A stretch of DNA of 64,000 nucleotides from Nemania diffusa (GCA_038501195.1 JBBPUQ010000009.1:3286001-3350000); one strand, 5' to 3'; shown: positions 22,020 to 35,705, counted from the first letter of the stretch. Notes: generated from the sequence alone by a model not told the origin. A program made the numbers and translations.

Positions 22020-25000
22020 GACGTCGAGTGGTTGGTTGATTGTGTCCAGCGTCGAGAGGTCCCGCGGGCATGACCGGCGTGTTTGCGGGAGATACGGTCA
22101 CGAAGGCAGCACTGGCCTGGTATCCCCGTCGTCGAGGCAGACGAGATGAAGGTGGCGGAACCGGGCAGAAGTGAACAGTAAACCGTAGATCAGAGTAGGC
22201 ACCTTTTCGTAGGAGATCGGGATAAAAAAAAGACGGCGGCCTCGTAGTCGTAGTGGCGGCTGTGCAACGCAGTGGTGATGTGGTGATGTGGTGGCGGCGG
22301 TAGTAGAGAAGAGGAGGATATACAATACAATACAATGCAGTACGTGCCAATCGATAAGGTTGGGCTGGGCCGAGCGGCGGTATGTGGTAGTAGTATGTGG
22401 GATGTCCTGGTCGTATATGCTGATGGTATGTCCCAAGTACCTAGAGAGTCGGGTGCCGAGTCGGGGGCGATCTGGAGGGTCCGTCGAGCTGTTGGTCGCG
22501 TGTCCTGCGAGGATGTGGACTGGCAGGCGGAAGATGGGGAGATAAGGTCGAAGAGTGGGTGAGGAGTGCGATATGATGCACAGATGCTAGTGACAGTAGT
22601 CGGGATGGCGGTTGGGATGGCGGTTGGGATGCGGTTGGCAGTGGAGGTCGTGATAGTGTCGTGATAGTGGTGGTAGTCTGTTTTCGATGTACAGGTTGCA
22701 GGATGGCGGATATGGCAGATATGGCAGAGACACAGAGTTTTTCAGGTCGGATTCCACAGGTCGCCGGTCAGCGAGTAAGGAATGGGCACATGCGCTGACA
22801 GCAGCAGCAGCGTGTGATGTCGTGTCAAGCCGTCTCTGTCGGATGCAGGAAATTGATCAAACTCTGGGCTGATTTGCCGTCAAGGTGGGACTCCTTGTTG
22901 GACTACCTATCGAGATAGGTAGACCCTTCATAGACAATCTGGAGGGGGGGAGGAATACTTGTTAGTGTAGGTACGCTAGGTACCCATGACAGCCCATGAG
23001 ATAGCCTTTACCGCAATGTACCTACCTAAAACGGGATATCAACCTGGCCTGCGCTACTTCTTAGCTGGCCCTCCTAGCCTGGCCACCTTTTTGACTGCAC
23101 TCAACCACCTCTCTACCAATTTAATCTTACCTATTATAAGCTGTAGTTAATTAGCTAGCAGTCAAGTCTGACTCTGTATCACATATACTTAAGTATAAAC
23201 TTATAAGTTACTATTTTATACGTAAAAAAACTTGAAATAGTAAGTATATTTCCACACGAAGTAGGTAGATCTCAACTAGATGCGTATTCCTGTGCTAGTT
23301 AAGTACGCCACCAAGCACACCTGTTTCTCGAGACAGGAGCTCAAGAATTTACTACATATCTTCACCCTACCTACCTAGATGCTTATGCAATATTCTGCGA
23401 GAGGCAAGTTATCAAAAGTAGAACTAGAACTATGGTTTTTTTTTAATTAGTAAATTATGCTTAACAGGGAACTGAAAACTTCCATCAAGGCATTCAACGA
23501 TGCAACCCAGCAACGGGACTGCACCTGACCGACTAGCACCTGACATTAGCTCCAAGGCACTCCGGGCACCCTAGACTACCTACTACTCCTTCCTACAACC
23601 ACAACTGTACATACGGTGATACTGTTTACACATTGCAGTGAGGCTTGCTATAGCTGAACTATTCTGGACGTGAGCATCATAATTTTATATCGGTGGTGAA
23701 TGCTTCAAGGCATAATAATATCTCGCCCGAGCGGGTTCTAATGGAATTCGGACAGTAGGTGGTTGCGTTCGAATGATTCGAAAGCAGTATTGGCTTTATT
23801 TAGGATTTTTTCTAGTTGGTACAAACTCGATATTACGTATTCTACTACTGCTAGTATCCGCAACAGAAAAGCGGTAACGTCACAACATGCGTCAACAGTA
23901 CGTAGCTCCACGATAGACGCTCTACGATCGCCGAAGTGGCTTCTAATACAAGACTTCTTACCCAATTTGATAGGCAGGTCCATTAAGGAAATGCGTAACA
24001 TTATAACTTCTAATTCAACACTTACCACTCCGGCGGAATTTTTAGGTGGTGAGGTGATAATAGTGACGGGGGTTTGAATCAAAGCTTAGGTATGAACTAA
24101 GTTCGAATTTATCAAATGAGTCTATTTAGGCCTACAGGCTATTGACTACAGTTTATCTCTAGTGTGTCTAACTTGAAGCCCTCGTGACCTGGTGTCTCTC
24201 GTAGTTTTTATATAGCCTGTGAAATCTAATAGTAGGTCCGGATGTCTTAGGTGTGCGAGCCATTACTACAACACGTATTCTTATATACTAACCCCTTACC
24301 TCACATCCGGCCAACCCTCCTTTATCATAAGCACCGACAAGAGTCAAACGAACCTTGCAATTATAAATCTCAACCGAACGAATCTTCAATATTCCCTCAA
24401 ATATTGCGACTACTAGCGACCTATGGTTCAAACCTTAGACATCAAACCCCTAGCCCTTACAGTAGGTTCTAACTAGCACATACACACATATTAACGAACT
24501 TTTCTGCTGTATCGCAAATTTGGATCGAGCAATACTCTAGTATCTCGGCCAAAATAATACAATAAATGCAATATACAAAAGAAAGACTGCGTAATCTCCG
24601 TCGATTGGGGTGATAGGTTGAGGACGACCCGCCGTGACTGATATAGCCTAAGGCTAAGAGAAGGCACCACTCTGGGATATTCCCGATCAAAATAATGAAG
24701 TCATTAGTAAGAGGTTTCTGGATATTTGGTAGTAGGAACTTAAAAGGATATAAGAAACGAAGACTGACAGCTCGGACTAGTCGTTGCGTAGCAAGGTACC
24801 ATAATGTTATAAAGAGAATAGAGTCATTAGTGTAGGCATCAACAGTAAGGGGGATTTCCATACACTATCCTTCGCACGCTATCCCCGCTATCTATACCTA
24901 TAGGTTGACATTCTTATATACGCCTTCATCTTACACGGAACCTTTGCTAAAAATCATAACGAGATCGAAATGACGGCGCATTCGTAGATTGACGATAAAA

Positions 25001-28000
25001 GAATCTTGCACTTAGGATGTAGGTTGTGCCTTAGTACTTCTGGCGGGCTTAGTTCTGGGTATATAAGACAATTGTTAAACTACCTAAAGTGCTCAGTCTA
25101 GCTAAAAAGGTGGCCAGACTAGGTGAGCTAAGAAATAGTAAAAACTTGGAACCAGATAGGGACGTATGCATGTAATGTAGATACCTAATCGTACTAGCTT
25201 AGGGAGCTACAGTGCTGTCTATTCCCTTACGGTACATTAGGTAGGTAGCGACCCATCCGGGCAATATTTATCTAGTGCAAGATAAGTCGATACCCCATAA
25301 ACCACTTATCTAACGTATCCAGAAAGGTACTCATCTATCTAGCCTAGTTACTCTCTTTGACCCGACTCTAACTGAACTTGTCAAAGTGAGGGCCGGGTAC
25401 ACATTCCTTATCAGAAGACGCAATCTGATCATCGAAAGAGTAGTGATTTCAATCTCTATGAGGCTTATTGGTTACAAAGCATCTCGTTACATGTTCTTTT
25501 TAATCTTTTCTTTTTAGTAGAATAGGTCTATATGCAATGGTGGTTGGTTAAAGAGGAAGGCAACCTTTTTAGCACAATTCCCATGTATAGCATCAACCTC
25601 AACCCTAAAGTTTGAAGTAACATTTGTGTATAGATAGGTAGGCTTTAAAGTTCTCATCTGACAACATCAGCATACTACGTAGTTCAGCCATTCGAACCCT
25701 TGTTTTTGATTACTTGGCATTCCCAGCCTCAGCCTCGGAGATGAGGTAGACGAAGGAAGCGCAGAAAAAAGGGGGAAGGGAAGGGCTTCGTTCCTACACT
25801 AGTACTAAATGATGACGAGATGCAGTAATCCAGTATTACCTATTAGATATATTTCACACATGGTGCACGATTTCTTCCTAAAAGTTAATAAACATAGCAA
25901 TAACATCTTGCCCGATTTCTCCGGGCACTCTGAAGGATTTAAGCAATTAACACTATGTGTGAACAAACCGAATGCGCACCGGATGTTCAACGGTCGGATA
26001 ATATTGGTATAACCACACTACATGCGAACACCATGTGTTAGTAGTGATCTAATCAACTTCCCATATCATATTGTGTATGCATACGCCAATCTGGCTCTTA
26101 TAAATGGTTATCATTTTCCAATGACGGCCTTGGGTTTGCTGTAGCAGGATGCCTAAGTAACCGGATCAATTAGTTGCGATTCGGAGGATATCATATTTTT
26201 GCCCCAGAAGGCATAAATGGGTATGCATGAGAGTTGAGTTGACACACAGCCTTAATATACCTGAACCTGACCTACATGTGTTATGTATTTTAACGGGTGA
26301 CAACATATCGAGAAAACGAGCTGCTCCTCACGCTAATTAATTATAAATTACGTGTAGTTATGCATATAGTCACAAACCATGTTATTGGCTGTTACCTAAG
26401 TAAGTAGTTGGGTAGTGCGTTACCGCTCATCATTAATAGGGGTATATGTAGGTATATATATAATATGCCATCTAAGGGGTTGGTGGTTAGTCTCACGGTA
26501 GGTAATAACCATGTTTAGTTTCGTTGACTAATCGCAACAGTAGCCCGTTGCAAATCTCCGACCGTTGCATATAGGGGAGCCACTGCGTCGTACAAAAGAA
26601 ACGACGGTTTTCTTGGCCAGCTGCCAGGCAAGGTGTCTGCGCGTCCTTATAAAATCTCGTCTTTTGGAAATTCCTAAAGGGGAGCCAATCGGAGTTTACA
26701 TGCTCCAGATATGCAGACTCGGTGCGACAGGTTCTGTCACCATCAGCATTGCTCTCAACCATCTCTTCATACGGTCATGCACTGACAGTGCTGCGACATG
26801 TTTCTCTTCAACCTCTGGCCACGATTCAAGTAACCCCAAAATATATGCGCTGGGTACCTCCCGAGTGCATGCCTAGTTTATACCTCATTAGTTTATTTAG
26901 ACGATTAGATAGCTGTTGGAGAATTTAACATATTCTCTCCTCAGTCTCTCAGCCTCTTGAAATCGCTTGCCATGTGTAAACAAGTAATATCAAATAAAGA
27001 AGATCGACCCGACTAAGTGAGTAGAGGAGAGAGAGTCGATCCAAGCAGCTAAGCGACGAGGCTTGGCTTGTTATAACTTATACTGAACCCGAGACACAGT
27101 AAAGCCTTGGCGCCGAACGATCGTTTGAGATCGCTCCTGGGATTCGTTGTCAGTTGTTTTGTTTTAATTTTAGTGTGCGCTAGATAGATAATGCCTGCAT
27201 CATGTTACCTATCTAGATGGTCTACAGGGCACTGTACCTATATACTGTATGTAGTTGCGCCGCCGTGGTTGATGTGATCCCTCCGGCCATTTATGTAATA
27301 CCTCCGAACCAAGCGCCCATTATATACTGTTTCTCATAGTATAGGTAGACGAGGGCACGTTATGATTTAACGATGACAACTCTCTGTGTGAGGGTAGACT
27401 CGTGAGGGATGTTGGTGTTGTCTTTGTTCGCTTTCAACTAAACCTCCCTCTCTTTCTATCTCATAACAAAGGCTTGTTCTCTCACACTACCTAGCTCATA
27501 CCTGAACAGCATAGCCGAGGTGACGGCTTGACGCTGTGTTACTACCAAAGGCCAAAGGTAAACAGACGCATGCTACCTGGTATATACGCAGTCATGATAT
27601 ACCAAGCCTCGGTAGGCCCGACATTCGAACAAACTGGTGTTTTCGTTTCGGTGCTTCGAATTCCACCTCCCTAATCGGATTTCGAAGCGATATAAGCTTC
27701 ATTGTTTAGGTTAGAGAGCTAAGATGAGGAAGTTGGTAGTACAGTTACGCCGCCGAATTACAGCCCTTTCACGTTTCAGCAATACGTACATGCACTGTCC
27801 ATCATCTCTTGGCGATGACAGGCTTGCGCAAGTCATCATGGGGATTTGCCCGAACGCTACGATTGGAAAGTTGAATACGATGTTTGTGTGAAAGAAAGGA
27901 TCGGATAACTATAGTATGTATTTATTTATTCCGCTGCAGGAGGCGGGGATCCCGCTACCCGTGTTAAACGCCACCTTAAAGATGCTATTTAAAAAAAAGA

Positions 28001-28860
28001 CATGCGCCTACATACCAATAACACCATCAACAATACCTACCGTTTACAACACTGCGAGTGTTACCCAAGACGTTTCCCTGGCTGCCCAACAGGGCTGCTA
28101 TAGCCATTGTGTAGTAGCGTACCAGGAGATGCACCACTCATTCGGAACTGTCTAGGGCTGCCTACCTACTGAACATAAGCTCCTTGTATGGTACAGAATA
28201 TGTCGTGAAACTACCCCTGTTATTTCCCCAGCTAGCTTGTCACAGGCCCCTGTCGCGATTTCCACTGCTGGGCGGGGCGGATCTACGCGGCTTCTAGTGT
28301 ACGCATAGGGAGGTAGGTCATAGGCAGAACCACCTACAAAAAGGTATGCGCAAGTATGCGCAGGCAGGTACCTACGGCTAGGGAGCGAGTCAGAGGGGAG
28401 TTAAGCTCAATAGGGGCGAGCAGGGGTCATTTACTAGCCAATCGTTTGACTTGGCGGCAAAGCTCTTGCAACCTCAGCCCATGTACTGCGTACGCGCCTG
28501 TGAGCCTACCGACCGACTCTCGACTATGGAGACGGTATGCCTCGATTCATGTTCTTCAAACAGCCATCCCATGTCATGTGCTTCGGCGCTCATTGGAGAT
28601 ACGTAGGCCCGGCAAATGTGTTAGTGCCCTTTGTCACTGCGAGTGCGTAACCAGAGCTCGCGCCCAGAGCAGGCTTGTGGATATTGCACTATGCAGGATG
28701 CAGGTTCTGTGGTCGGTGCATCGTGTTTACTTGGTATGGACGAGAGGAGCAGCGCAGGAGGCATGGATGGAGGCCCCCATCTGGCCAAGCCAAGGCCAGC
28801 TTCACAGGGCACTTTAATAAAGACCACACCACCAGGCCGTTGGGATTGTCTTCCTGATTG
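22020..28860. other. Gene desert, AT-rich
   Basis: There is nearly 7 kb without a supported gene. The first 600 bp are the GC-richer promoter and leader of the F-box gene, with a 12-bp tandem repeat at 22602-22636. From about 22.9 to 28.3 kb the DNA is AT-rich with many stops, ACCTACCT motifs and only short orphan frames. The longest (23738-24082 and 24469-24861, minus) lack clear homology, though the second is hydrophobic (see findings). It may be decayed transposon or gene DNA, but no terminal repeats or polymerase/transposase motifs are visible. Confidence 0.6.
22602..22636. repeat. 12-bp tandem repeat GGGATGGCGGTT, three units
   Basis: Two perfect units and one 11-bp unit lie in the upstream flank of the F-box gene. 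It is a short minisatellite with no evident role. Confidence 0.85.
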
Positions 28861-29339
28861 CTTGATCTTCCATATTCATTCTTCTCTTGTCTTTCTGCCC
28901 CCTCTTTGCAACTTATTTCTCCTCTTTGTTCATTTCTCTCCCGCTCTTTGTTTGAAACTCCGGAGCGTCTTTGATAGACACGGGACCGTTGAGTTGAGTG
29001 CTGAGATATTGTACCTCTCTTCCCTCTCCATTTCACCATTTACGTCGTTGGCCATTTGTTATCGTCCGTCCACTCTTTCGCTTCTCGACAGCATTATATA
29101 TCTTCTCACGCTCCGTGTCATCCCGACCGCTGACCATCTCTCGCATCTTGAACGGGGCCCTTTTTTGTCTACTTCTCGGCATTTTTATACGCCGGCAGTT
29201 TGCAGTTTGCAGTTTACACTTTTATCATTGGACCTTCAATATATTTCTTCGATCATTTATAGATATTCTCACCAGCATCTTCATTCATAGAAGCCAATCT
29301 CACGTCCATAAACTCGTCTTCCTATAGAATCTAGTCAAG
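28861..29339 (+). promoter_or_regulatory. Pyrimidine-rich leader upstream of the subtilase gene
   Basis: This stretch of about 480 bp is markedly enriched in T and C on the coding strand and ends at the start context GTCAAGATGG. Long CT-rich tracts near transcription starts are common in strongly expressed filamentous-fungal genes. That it is promoter plus 5' UTR is inferred from position and composition. Confidence 0.45.
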
Positions 29340-30763
29340 ATGGCTCCCAAATTTTCCACCCTTCTCGCAGGTCTCCTATCCCTCGCCCCCTTGGGCGCGC
29401 TGGCTACTCCCCTTCCTCACTCTGGTGCCGCTTCGATTTCAAAAGTCAGCGCCTTTGTCAGCAATCCTGATGCCAAGAACATTGTTCCCAACTCCTACAT
29501 TGTGGTATACAATGGCACGTTTACCTCGGACGACATCGACACCCAGGAGGCCTCCATCCGGACAACCATCCAAAAACGCAACCTCAGCAAGCGTGGAACT
29601 TCAGGCCGGTTATTATCGACGAGGGTCCGCTCCTTCTCCATGGCTAACGGCTGGCGCGCCACGGCTATGGAAAGCGATGATGACTTCGCGGCTCAGATCA
29701 ACGAGATGGACATGGTGTCTTACGTTGAGGCAAACCAATATGTCCAGGTCTCATCCCTAGTGGCTCAGGCCAATGCCCCCCCGGGGTTGGTGCGCCTCAG
29801 CCATGCCGATGCCGGCGCCAGTAGCTACGTTTTCGACGACTCAGCTGGTGAAGGTATCACGGCCTACGTAGTAGACACGGGCATCCTGACCACACACGAG
29901 GAATTTCAAGGACGTGCTACTTTAGAATTTAACGCGATTGAGAATTCTGCCGTAGGTTTTATTTATAACTCAACCCCTTAGCAAAATCCAGGCAAGGGAT
30001 CCTGCAAGCTATGAGAAACTGACCTCGTAACTAGGACACTGATGAGAACGGCCACGGGTCTCACGTCTCCGGCACTATCGGCGGTGCCACATTTGGCGTG
30101 GCCAAGAACGTCAAGCTGATTGGCGTCAAGGTCCTGGATGCTAGCGGAGGTGGCACCAACGCAGATGTCCTCGACGGCCTAAACTTCGTCGAGAGTGACG
30201 TTGCAGACAAGAAGCTGAAGGGCAAGGCCGTCATGAACATGTCTCTGGGTGGCGGGCAATCGCAAGCCATCAACAACGCCATCGAAGCTCTCGTGGAAGC
30301 GGGTGTTGTGCCCGTCGTGGCAGCCGGAAACGAAGCCCAGGATGCCGCCAACACAAGCCCCGCGAGCTCCCCGAACGCCATCACCGTCGGCGCATTAGAC
30401 GCCACGACCGACGAGCGGGCGAGCTTCAGCAACTTCGGCGATGTCGTCGACATCTACGCGCCCGGCGTCGACGTGCTGAGCGTCGGCATTAAGAGCAACA
30501 CCGACACCGAGACGCTCAGCGGTACCTCCATGGGTGAGTGATTGGACGACTTTGTCAGGTAGAAATGAATCCCCGCTAATCCATTCTCTTTAGCTTCACC
30601 CCACGTAGCCGGCCTCGCCGCCTACCTCATGGGTCTCGAGGGTCTCACGAGCGCCGCTGACGTCGCGGCACGCATGAAGACCCTCGCTGCCGCTACCGGC
30701 GCGAGCGTCGTGAAGAATGTCAAAGGAACCACGAGCGCCATTGCCAACAACGGAAACCTGTGA
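29340..30763 (+). CDS. Secreted subtilisin-like serine protease (S8A, proteinase K family)
   Basis: An extracellular endopeptidase of 426 aa as a preproprotein, from exons 29340-29951, 30035-30533 and 30594-30763. The signal peptide is residues 1 to about 22 (ends LGALATP). The I9-type propeptide follows ([16 protein letters not shown]...) with a dibasic QKR near 78-80. The catalytic triad is complete: Asp179 in AYVVDTGI, His211 in [10 protein letters not shown] and Ser369 in LSGTSMASPHVAG. The oxyanion Asn is in [11 protein letters not shown]. The Ser-bearing motif spans intron 2 (ATG G|CT). The mature start is probably near [13 protein letters not shown], where family members usually have WGLARIS, so a Pro replaces the Trp. 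No cysteine is present in the whole protein, so no disulfides, unlike proteinase K. The length is typical of fungal alkaline proteases. Likely nutritional or substrate-colonising. Confidence 0.95.
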
Positions 30764-32250
30764 AAGAAAAATTAAAATCAATCCAAGAAAAACTCAATTC
30801 CCCACGCGGGTTATTTATGCGGCCTACCCCTCGGCTAAGAAGGAGAGCGTTCCTCGCGCCGTCGAACTCGACTCGACACCTCGGCGAGCCAGAAGCAAAT
30901 ATAGCGATTTGATTGACATATTTCCTTCTGTGGACGTTGCTTCTAAAGCAAGTATATAGTGAATTGGATGTTTATTAGCGGGCTCACGAAAGCGACCATT
31001 TTGGATTATCTTTTAGAGTAGCGTGCTGAGAAGCTTAGTAGAGTAGATTTGAAATAGTGTAGATATAATGATCTTAGAAAGTATCTTGAAGTAAAATCTA
31101 CTGATCAAACACGTACTCTTCAAGCTGGCTGAATACATATCTTATTACATAATTTCTCCGGAGAAATTATTATCCTCAATTTTGTAACCCGATTTCGACC
31201 TCTCAATCTGTAGTCTCTATCCCTCACTTACAGTAGTGGTGAGCTGTGCACTTCTCTCCAAGTGCATACATACGTGGTAAAAGCGTGTGATATTATCACT
31301 AAATCGTATTCGCGTATTAATTTCGAAATGTCGTCATCGTACTCGTTCCCAATTTATATCCAATAAACGTCATTGGAAAGATCTTCGTTGAAAACCTGCA
31401 ATGTAATAGGGTTGTGTGTTTGGGGTAGATATGTAGGTAGGGGTTGTGAGATATCACGTGTAGACGGATGCATGATGACATCCCTGATAAACCGACAAGA
31501 CTACCCACCCATGTAGGGAGATCTGCCATCTATCATATTAAGTTTGCTGGGACGCCACCCTATGTAACGGCCCGCATTCGCATTCGTATGTATACGTATG
31601 CTCTATGACTTGTCTTTTCGAGCCGACAAAGCCTTCTACAACACGGGTATAAGCTCAAGGTCAGTTGAATCACATCAGCTACCTATATGATGGGGAAGCA
31701 TGAAACGAGGTTTACATATGTTCACGATCCTCAACGGCAAAATCCGCCTATTACAGCAAAGGGCGGGCTCTTAACCGTCAAGTGCCGACGAGCCACAGTT
31801 GGGCTCGGTACTCCTCGCGATGGGTTGGTTTGATTTCAGCACTTCTCGGCACAGCCGCAGTCATTGAAAGAGACTGAACTGTAATTTGACATCCGTGCAT
31901 TCGCAGTAGCAATAGTGGCTTCTCTGCTTGTCTTCCCGCTTTCTCACGTATTTTGATGTTGCCATGCACCTAAGCGTGGAACAACCACAAGAAACAAACC
32001 CAAAAATGGCAAGATTAATAATTATGAATACTGCTTACTATTGGCCAGGTGACAAGCGGAAGCTTGAGGCATTGAACAAAGCGTTTACCTCCATGGTCTG
32101 TTCCCCCGGCCGATGCTACCTCGTTAGGTCCCAAATGCAACAGCGCCCGTCCCAGCGCCCTTTACCGATTTTCTGTCATTTTGCAGAAATGCTTCATCAT
32201 CATGAGTAAGAAGGGCGAGTGAGCCCAATAATAGTACAAGAGTAAGGCCG
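30764..32250. other. Intergenic between convergent subtilase and squalene synthase genes
   Basis: I see no gene. It contains a perfect 22-bp palindrome at 31149-31170 and otherwise AT-rich DNA. Confidence 0.6.
31149..31170. repeat. Perfect 22-bp palindrome centred on CTCCGGAG
   Basis: The sequence ATAATTTCTC-CGGAGAAATTAT reads identically on both strands with no spacer. It lies about 390 bp after the protease stop codon. It could be a cruciform-prone site or a dimeric protein-binding site; neither is shown. Confidence 0.75.
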
Positions 32251-33876
32251 CTATAACTCTCCATGAGTTATCTTGGCGGTTATCTTAGCGGCTTCTTCGA
32301 CGCCCGAGGCGGACCCCATGTTTAGGATATTGTCCCACTGAGCTCCCATTACCCAGGCGGCACCAAGCTATTCCCATGGTGAGCGTAAGTTTTCAAAATA
32401 GGGGAGGGGGGGAGCAACGCTCGTGTGCGTACCATAAGAGCCGACACCAGTAATAGGAAGAAAATGACAGCAGCAACCAACGTCAATGACTCCCAGAATT
32501 CGCCCGACGCTGAGTCGTTGATCTTTTCTGCGTGTAATGCCTTTACGTGCTTTACATTTTGTGACGGGAACAGTGTTTCGATGAATTGTTCGATCTGTGT
32601 TAGCAATGTTAGCATTTGCGTCAACCTAGGAATCCTACTGTGATCAACCAACCTTGCCAAGTGCCATACTAATCTCGAGATAGTGAGGGTCTCTGGGATC
32701 GTTCTTCTGGGCTATGCGTCTCGAATACTTTCTAAAAACTTCACACACTAAGCGCAAGTTTTGAGTTGACTGTGTCATAAGATGGCAGGCATCGCCCTTG
32801 GTGATCTTGATGTGACTGGAGAAAATCTTGGGATTTTGGAAGACGAGGTCCAGGCTAGCAATAGCCATAGTCTGAGGAATAGCGATGAAGTTGAAGACGC
32901 TCTGCTCCTTTATGCCGGCCATGTAGAGTAAGCACTCGTCGGCGTGTTTCAAGGCGTTGAGGACCATCTCTGACGTGCAGTGAAGGGCCTGGGTCTGGTG
33001 CTTGGGGTCGAAGAGGTCCTCCCACTTATCAACGTACTTGCTCCAGATGTCTTTAGGCCAGAAACGTCGGTCATCTTCGAAGTCCTCGTGCACATCACGG
33101 ATAATATTGACCTTCTGCAAGAACTGACCCATGCTCTCAGTGAGTTCCGGACGTTGGAGAAGGGCGGGGTTTGCGTGGCCGCCGGCGACGAAAAGGCGGG
33201 TTAAACCATCGCCAACGAGACCAGCGACGTAGTGGCAGTACTTCTCGTACTCTGCGACGGTCACAACACCAGCCAGAAACTGGGCATTGATGGCATAGTC
33301 GGCCATACCATTCCCCATCTTAATAGTAATATCTTCAATGATATCGTAGTATTCGGGCTTTATCTTCTTCATCTCGGTAATCACGTCATCAAAGTGCACA
33401 AGCAGCTCACGGTCCTTCTCGTTGGGGCCGTTTCCATCGAAGGTCCAGCCATCTATCTTCATGTTCTTGTAGAAGTCGCGTAACATGGGCTCCTTGACAG
33501 AGACGGGGATGGTCATGTCATCCTCGATGGTATCGAGACCGCGCAGGGCGAGATAGAAGAGGGCAACAGGGACAAGCATATCGTGGTTCAACTCCTGGAT
33601 GACGGCAGAGAAACTACGGCTCGTCAAGTTGAGGAATTCGAAGCAGGACCTTAAGGTCGGCGTCTCCTTGGAGGGATCGCGCTGATAGACGGGTTCGTGC
33701 CATACTTTCCTGTGATTAAGAAGAGTAACTTAGCATGACCAACGCTCTAAGACAGGAAGAAAGAAAAGAAGAACGGACGGAAGCAATTGGGGTTTGGAAT
33801 TGACTTACCACTGAATAATAGAGCGAAGCTCATTGGGGTGGAACATAAAGTAGAGGACTTCTTTGAGACCCCCCAT
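32251..33876 (-). CDS. ERG9: Squalene synthase (farnesyl-diphosphate farnesyltransferase)
   Basis: This enzyme condenses two farnesyl diphosphates to squalene with NADPH, the first committed ergosterol step, at the ER. The 467-aa model uses exons 33876-33809, 33709-32653, 32594-32433 and 32367-32251, all in phase. The two Mg-diphosphate motifs are DTIED at 82-86 and DVHED at 228-232 ([18 protein letters not shown]). Other family stretches are [50 protein letters not shown] and [13 protein letters not shown]-terminal hydrophobic segment ([17 protein letters not shown]) anchors it to the ER. The last exon adds a fungal-type tail ([18 protein letters not shown]). Start [17 protein letters not shown] matches the usual N-terminus. 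Normally single copy and essential. Confidence 0.97.
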
Positions 33877-35705
33877 TTTTTAGAGCTGGATCAGGAAACG
33901 GAACTAGAGGGAGAAGGGAGAAGGAAGAAGGAAGAAGATAGATAGGATGGATCAAAAACTGATCAATGCAGCAAACAACGCGAGATGAATTGTTTGCCTT
34001 TTGATTCTTCAATCAGCGTGTTGAAGCTGCTGCGGCCCGTATTATAATGCAATATAACGACCAACCTAACGAGAGAGAAAATGCATAAGAGTTTAGGGTG
34101 ACGGAGGATGATGACGAACGAGAGGACGGTGGTCAACTTAAAGATAGATAGGAGGTGGGTGCACTTTTGCTAACCAAGATTGCTTATTTCCCCATTGGCA
34201 AACGTATCTGCAGATTTCATGCCCTTGTGTACAGAGCACCGGGTATTCCCTCGCCCAGACTACAACAGCCCCCCGTCCCTACATGCGTAGTGGGTTACTT
34301 GTTTAGTGTAGTCCAGAGGGCAGCACGGGGAATTAGGACATTGATGTGTGGTGATGATGACCACAATCGGGAAGTAACAGATAAAATTGCAAATTGTGCT
34401 AATACGAATACGAATGAGGTAAAGTCCATGATCCACTGCATAAAAAACAGGGGATGCGCATTTAGGTGGTGCAGAGAGGTAGGTACCTACTTACGCATAT
34501 GCACAGGCCCACATATACCTACATGGTAACGACCAGGAAAGTACCTAAGTCGGCCTTGAGTCCCTCCTGCATAGGTCATAATCCCCACATAGTTTCATTA
34601 CCACTTGAACTAGTATGTACTGATAGCTTTCAACATACACAATCATGGACGTGATAGTTGAAGAAATATGGTTGAAGTGGTAAGTCAAATATTTCAGTCA
34701 ATTAATTAATCGAAATAGTAGGTAAGTGAGATGGTAGGTATATATGAGGGACAGTAGCTGTACGGTAGCTACCTTAGGTAGGTACATGTAGGTCGGTATG
34801 CGTAAGTAAAATGACAACAAGTACCTACATATGTAGGGTTATGAAGCTGGTCAAGTGGCTAAAGTGATTCCTTTTTTTATAATTTTCAGTTCATTCCTAT
34901 CTTTCTATCTATATCCAGTGGTGGCACTTGCGTATAATTCTTCCCCTGCTCAGAGCTACTGAGTAAAGTATACTAAAATTAGGTAGCACGGAAAACCACA
35001 ACGGGATTATGTGGGGGTTCCTACCGGCCTATGTAGGAGCGATTCGAGGCCGATGGATGTATGCGCGCTTGGTTCGAGATAGGTTTTTACCTCTTGTAGG
35101 GCTTAGCATGCTCGCCGCTTTTGTTCCGGTTCGGCTCGCCCGCCTCGGACAGGTGACGGCGGATTTCAACGGTCGCCGTTACAATACATAAGTCATAACT
35201 CAACCCAGTCAGTACGTCCTTTCTGTCTCCCAGTGAACACAACATCTATCTCTTCGGTCCGGCTCTTTGACGCCATGTTCTATAATATACGCATTGTTCG
35301 GCATCAGTCCTACCTACTAGCGTAACAGGCAAGCCGATGTGTCAGAGCGGCAAGTGAAAGCCTGAATCCAAATTTCAAATTGCCAAGAGCACAAGAACCG
35401 TTCATCAGTTATTACACTGAATTAAATACCTATGAAGGCCTGAGTCTGAAAGGATGATCTCAGCACCAAATTTGATATTTACACGTATTGTTACACATAT
35501 TGTCTATATTAAATGGGATAACTTTTGCAGGCCATCTGCAATACGAAAACGAATCCAGAATACACCGTAAGATAGTGTCGTACTCTGGGTGAAGCGAAGT
35601 GTGTGTGCTAGGGTTAGCGAAGTAGTCTATATAGTCACCTATTTTAATAGCCGTTTATATCCGTTTATATGCCTTGGTTTGTGATCCTAGGAGCCCCTGG
35701 CGCTC
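33877..35705. other. Intergenic, promoter side of ERG9 and 3' side of the repeat protein gene
   Basis: No supported gene. It contains AGGTAGGTACATGTAGGT-type clusters around 34735-34830. Short frames on both strands have no motifs. I could not identify a sterol-response element with confidence. Confidence 0.55.

Noticed and set aside
23738..24082. 114-codon minus-strand frame in the gene desert
   Set aside because: No start context, motif or homology I can name. An overlapping plus frame of similar length suggests chance openness.
28356..28817. 153-codon plus-strand frame upstream of the subtilase
   Set aside because: High Arg/Ser/Cys content, no conserved motif, begins in repeat-rich DNA and overlaps frames on the other strand.
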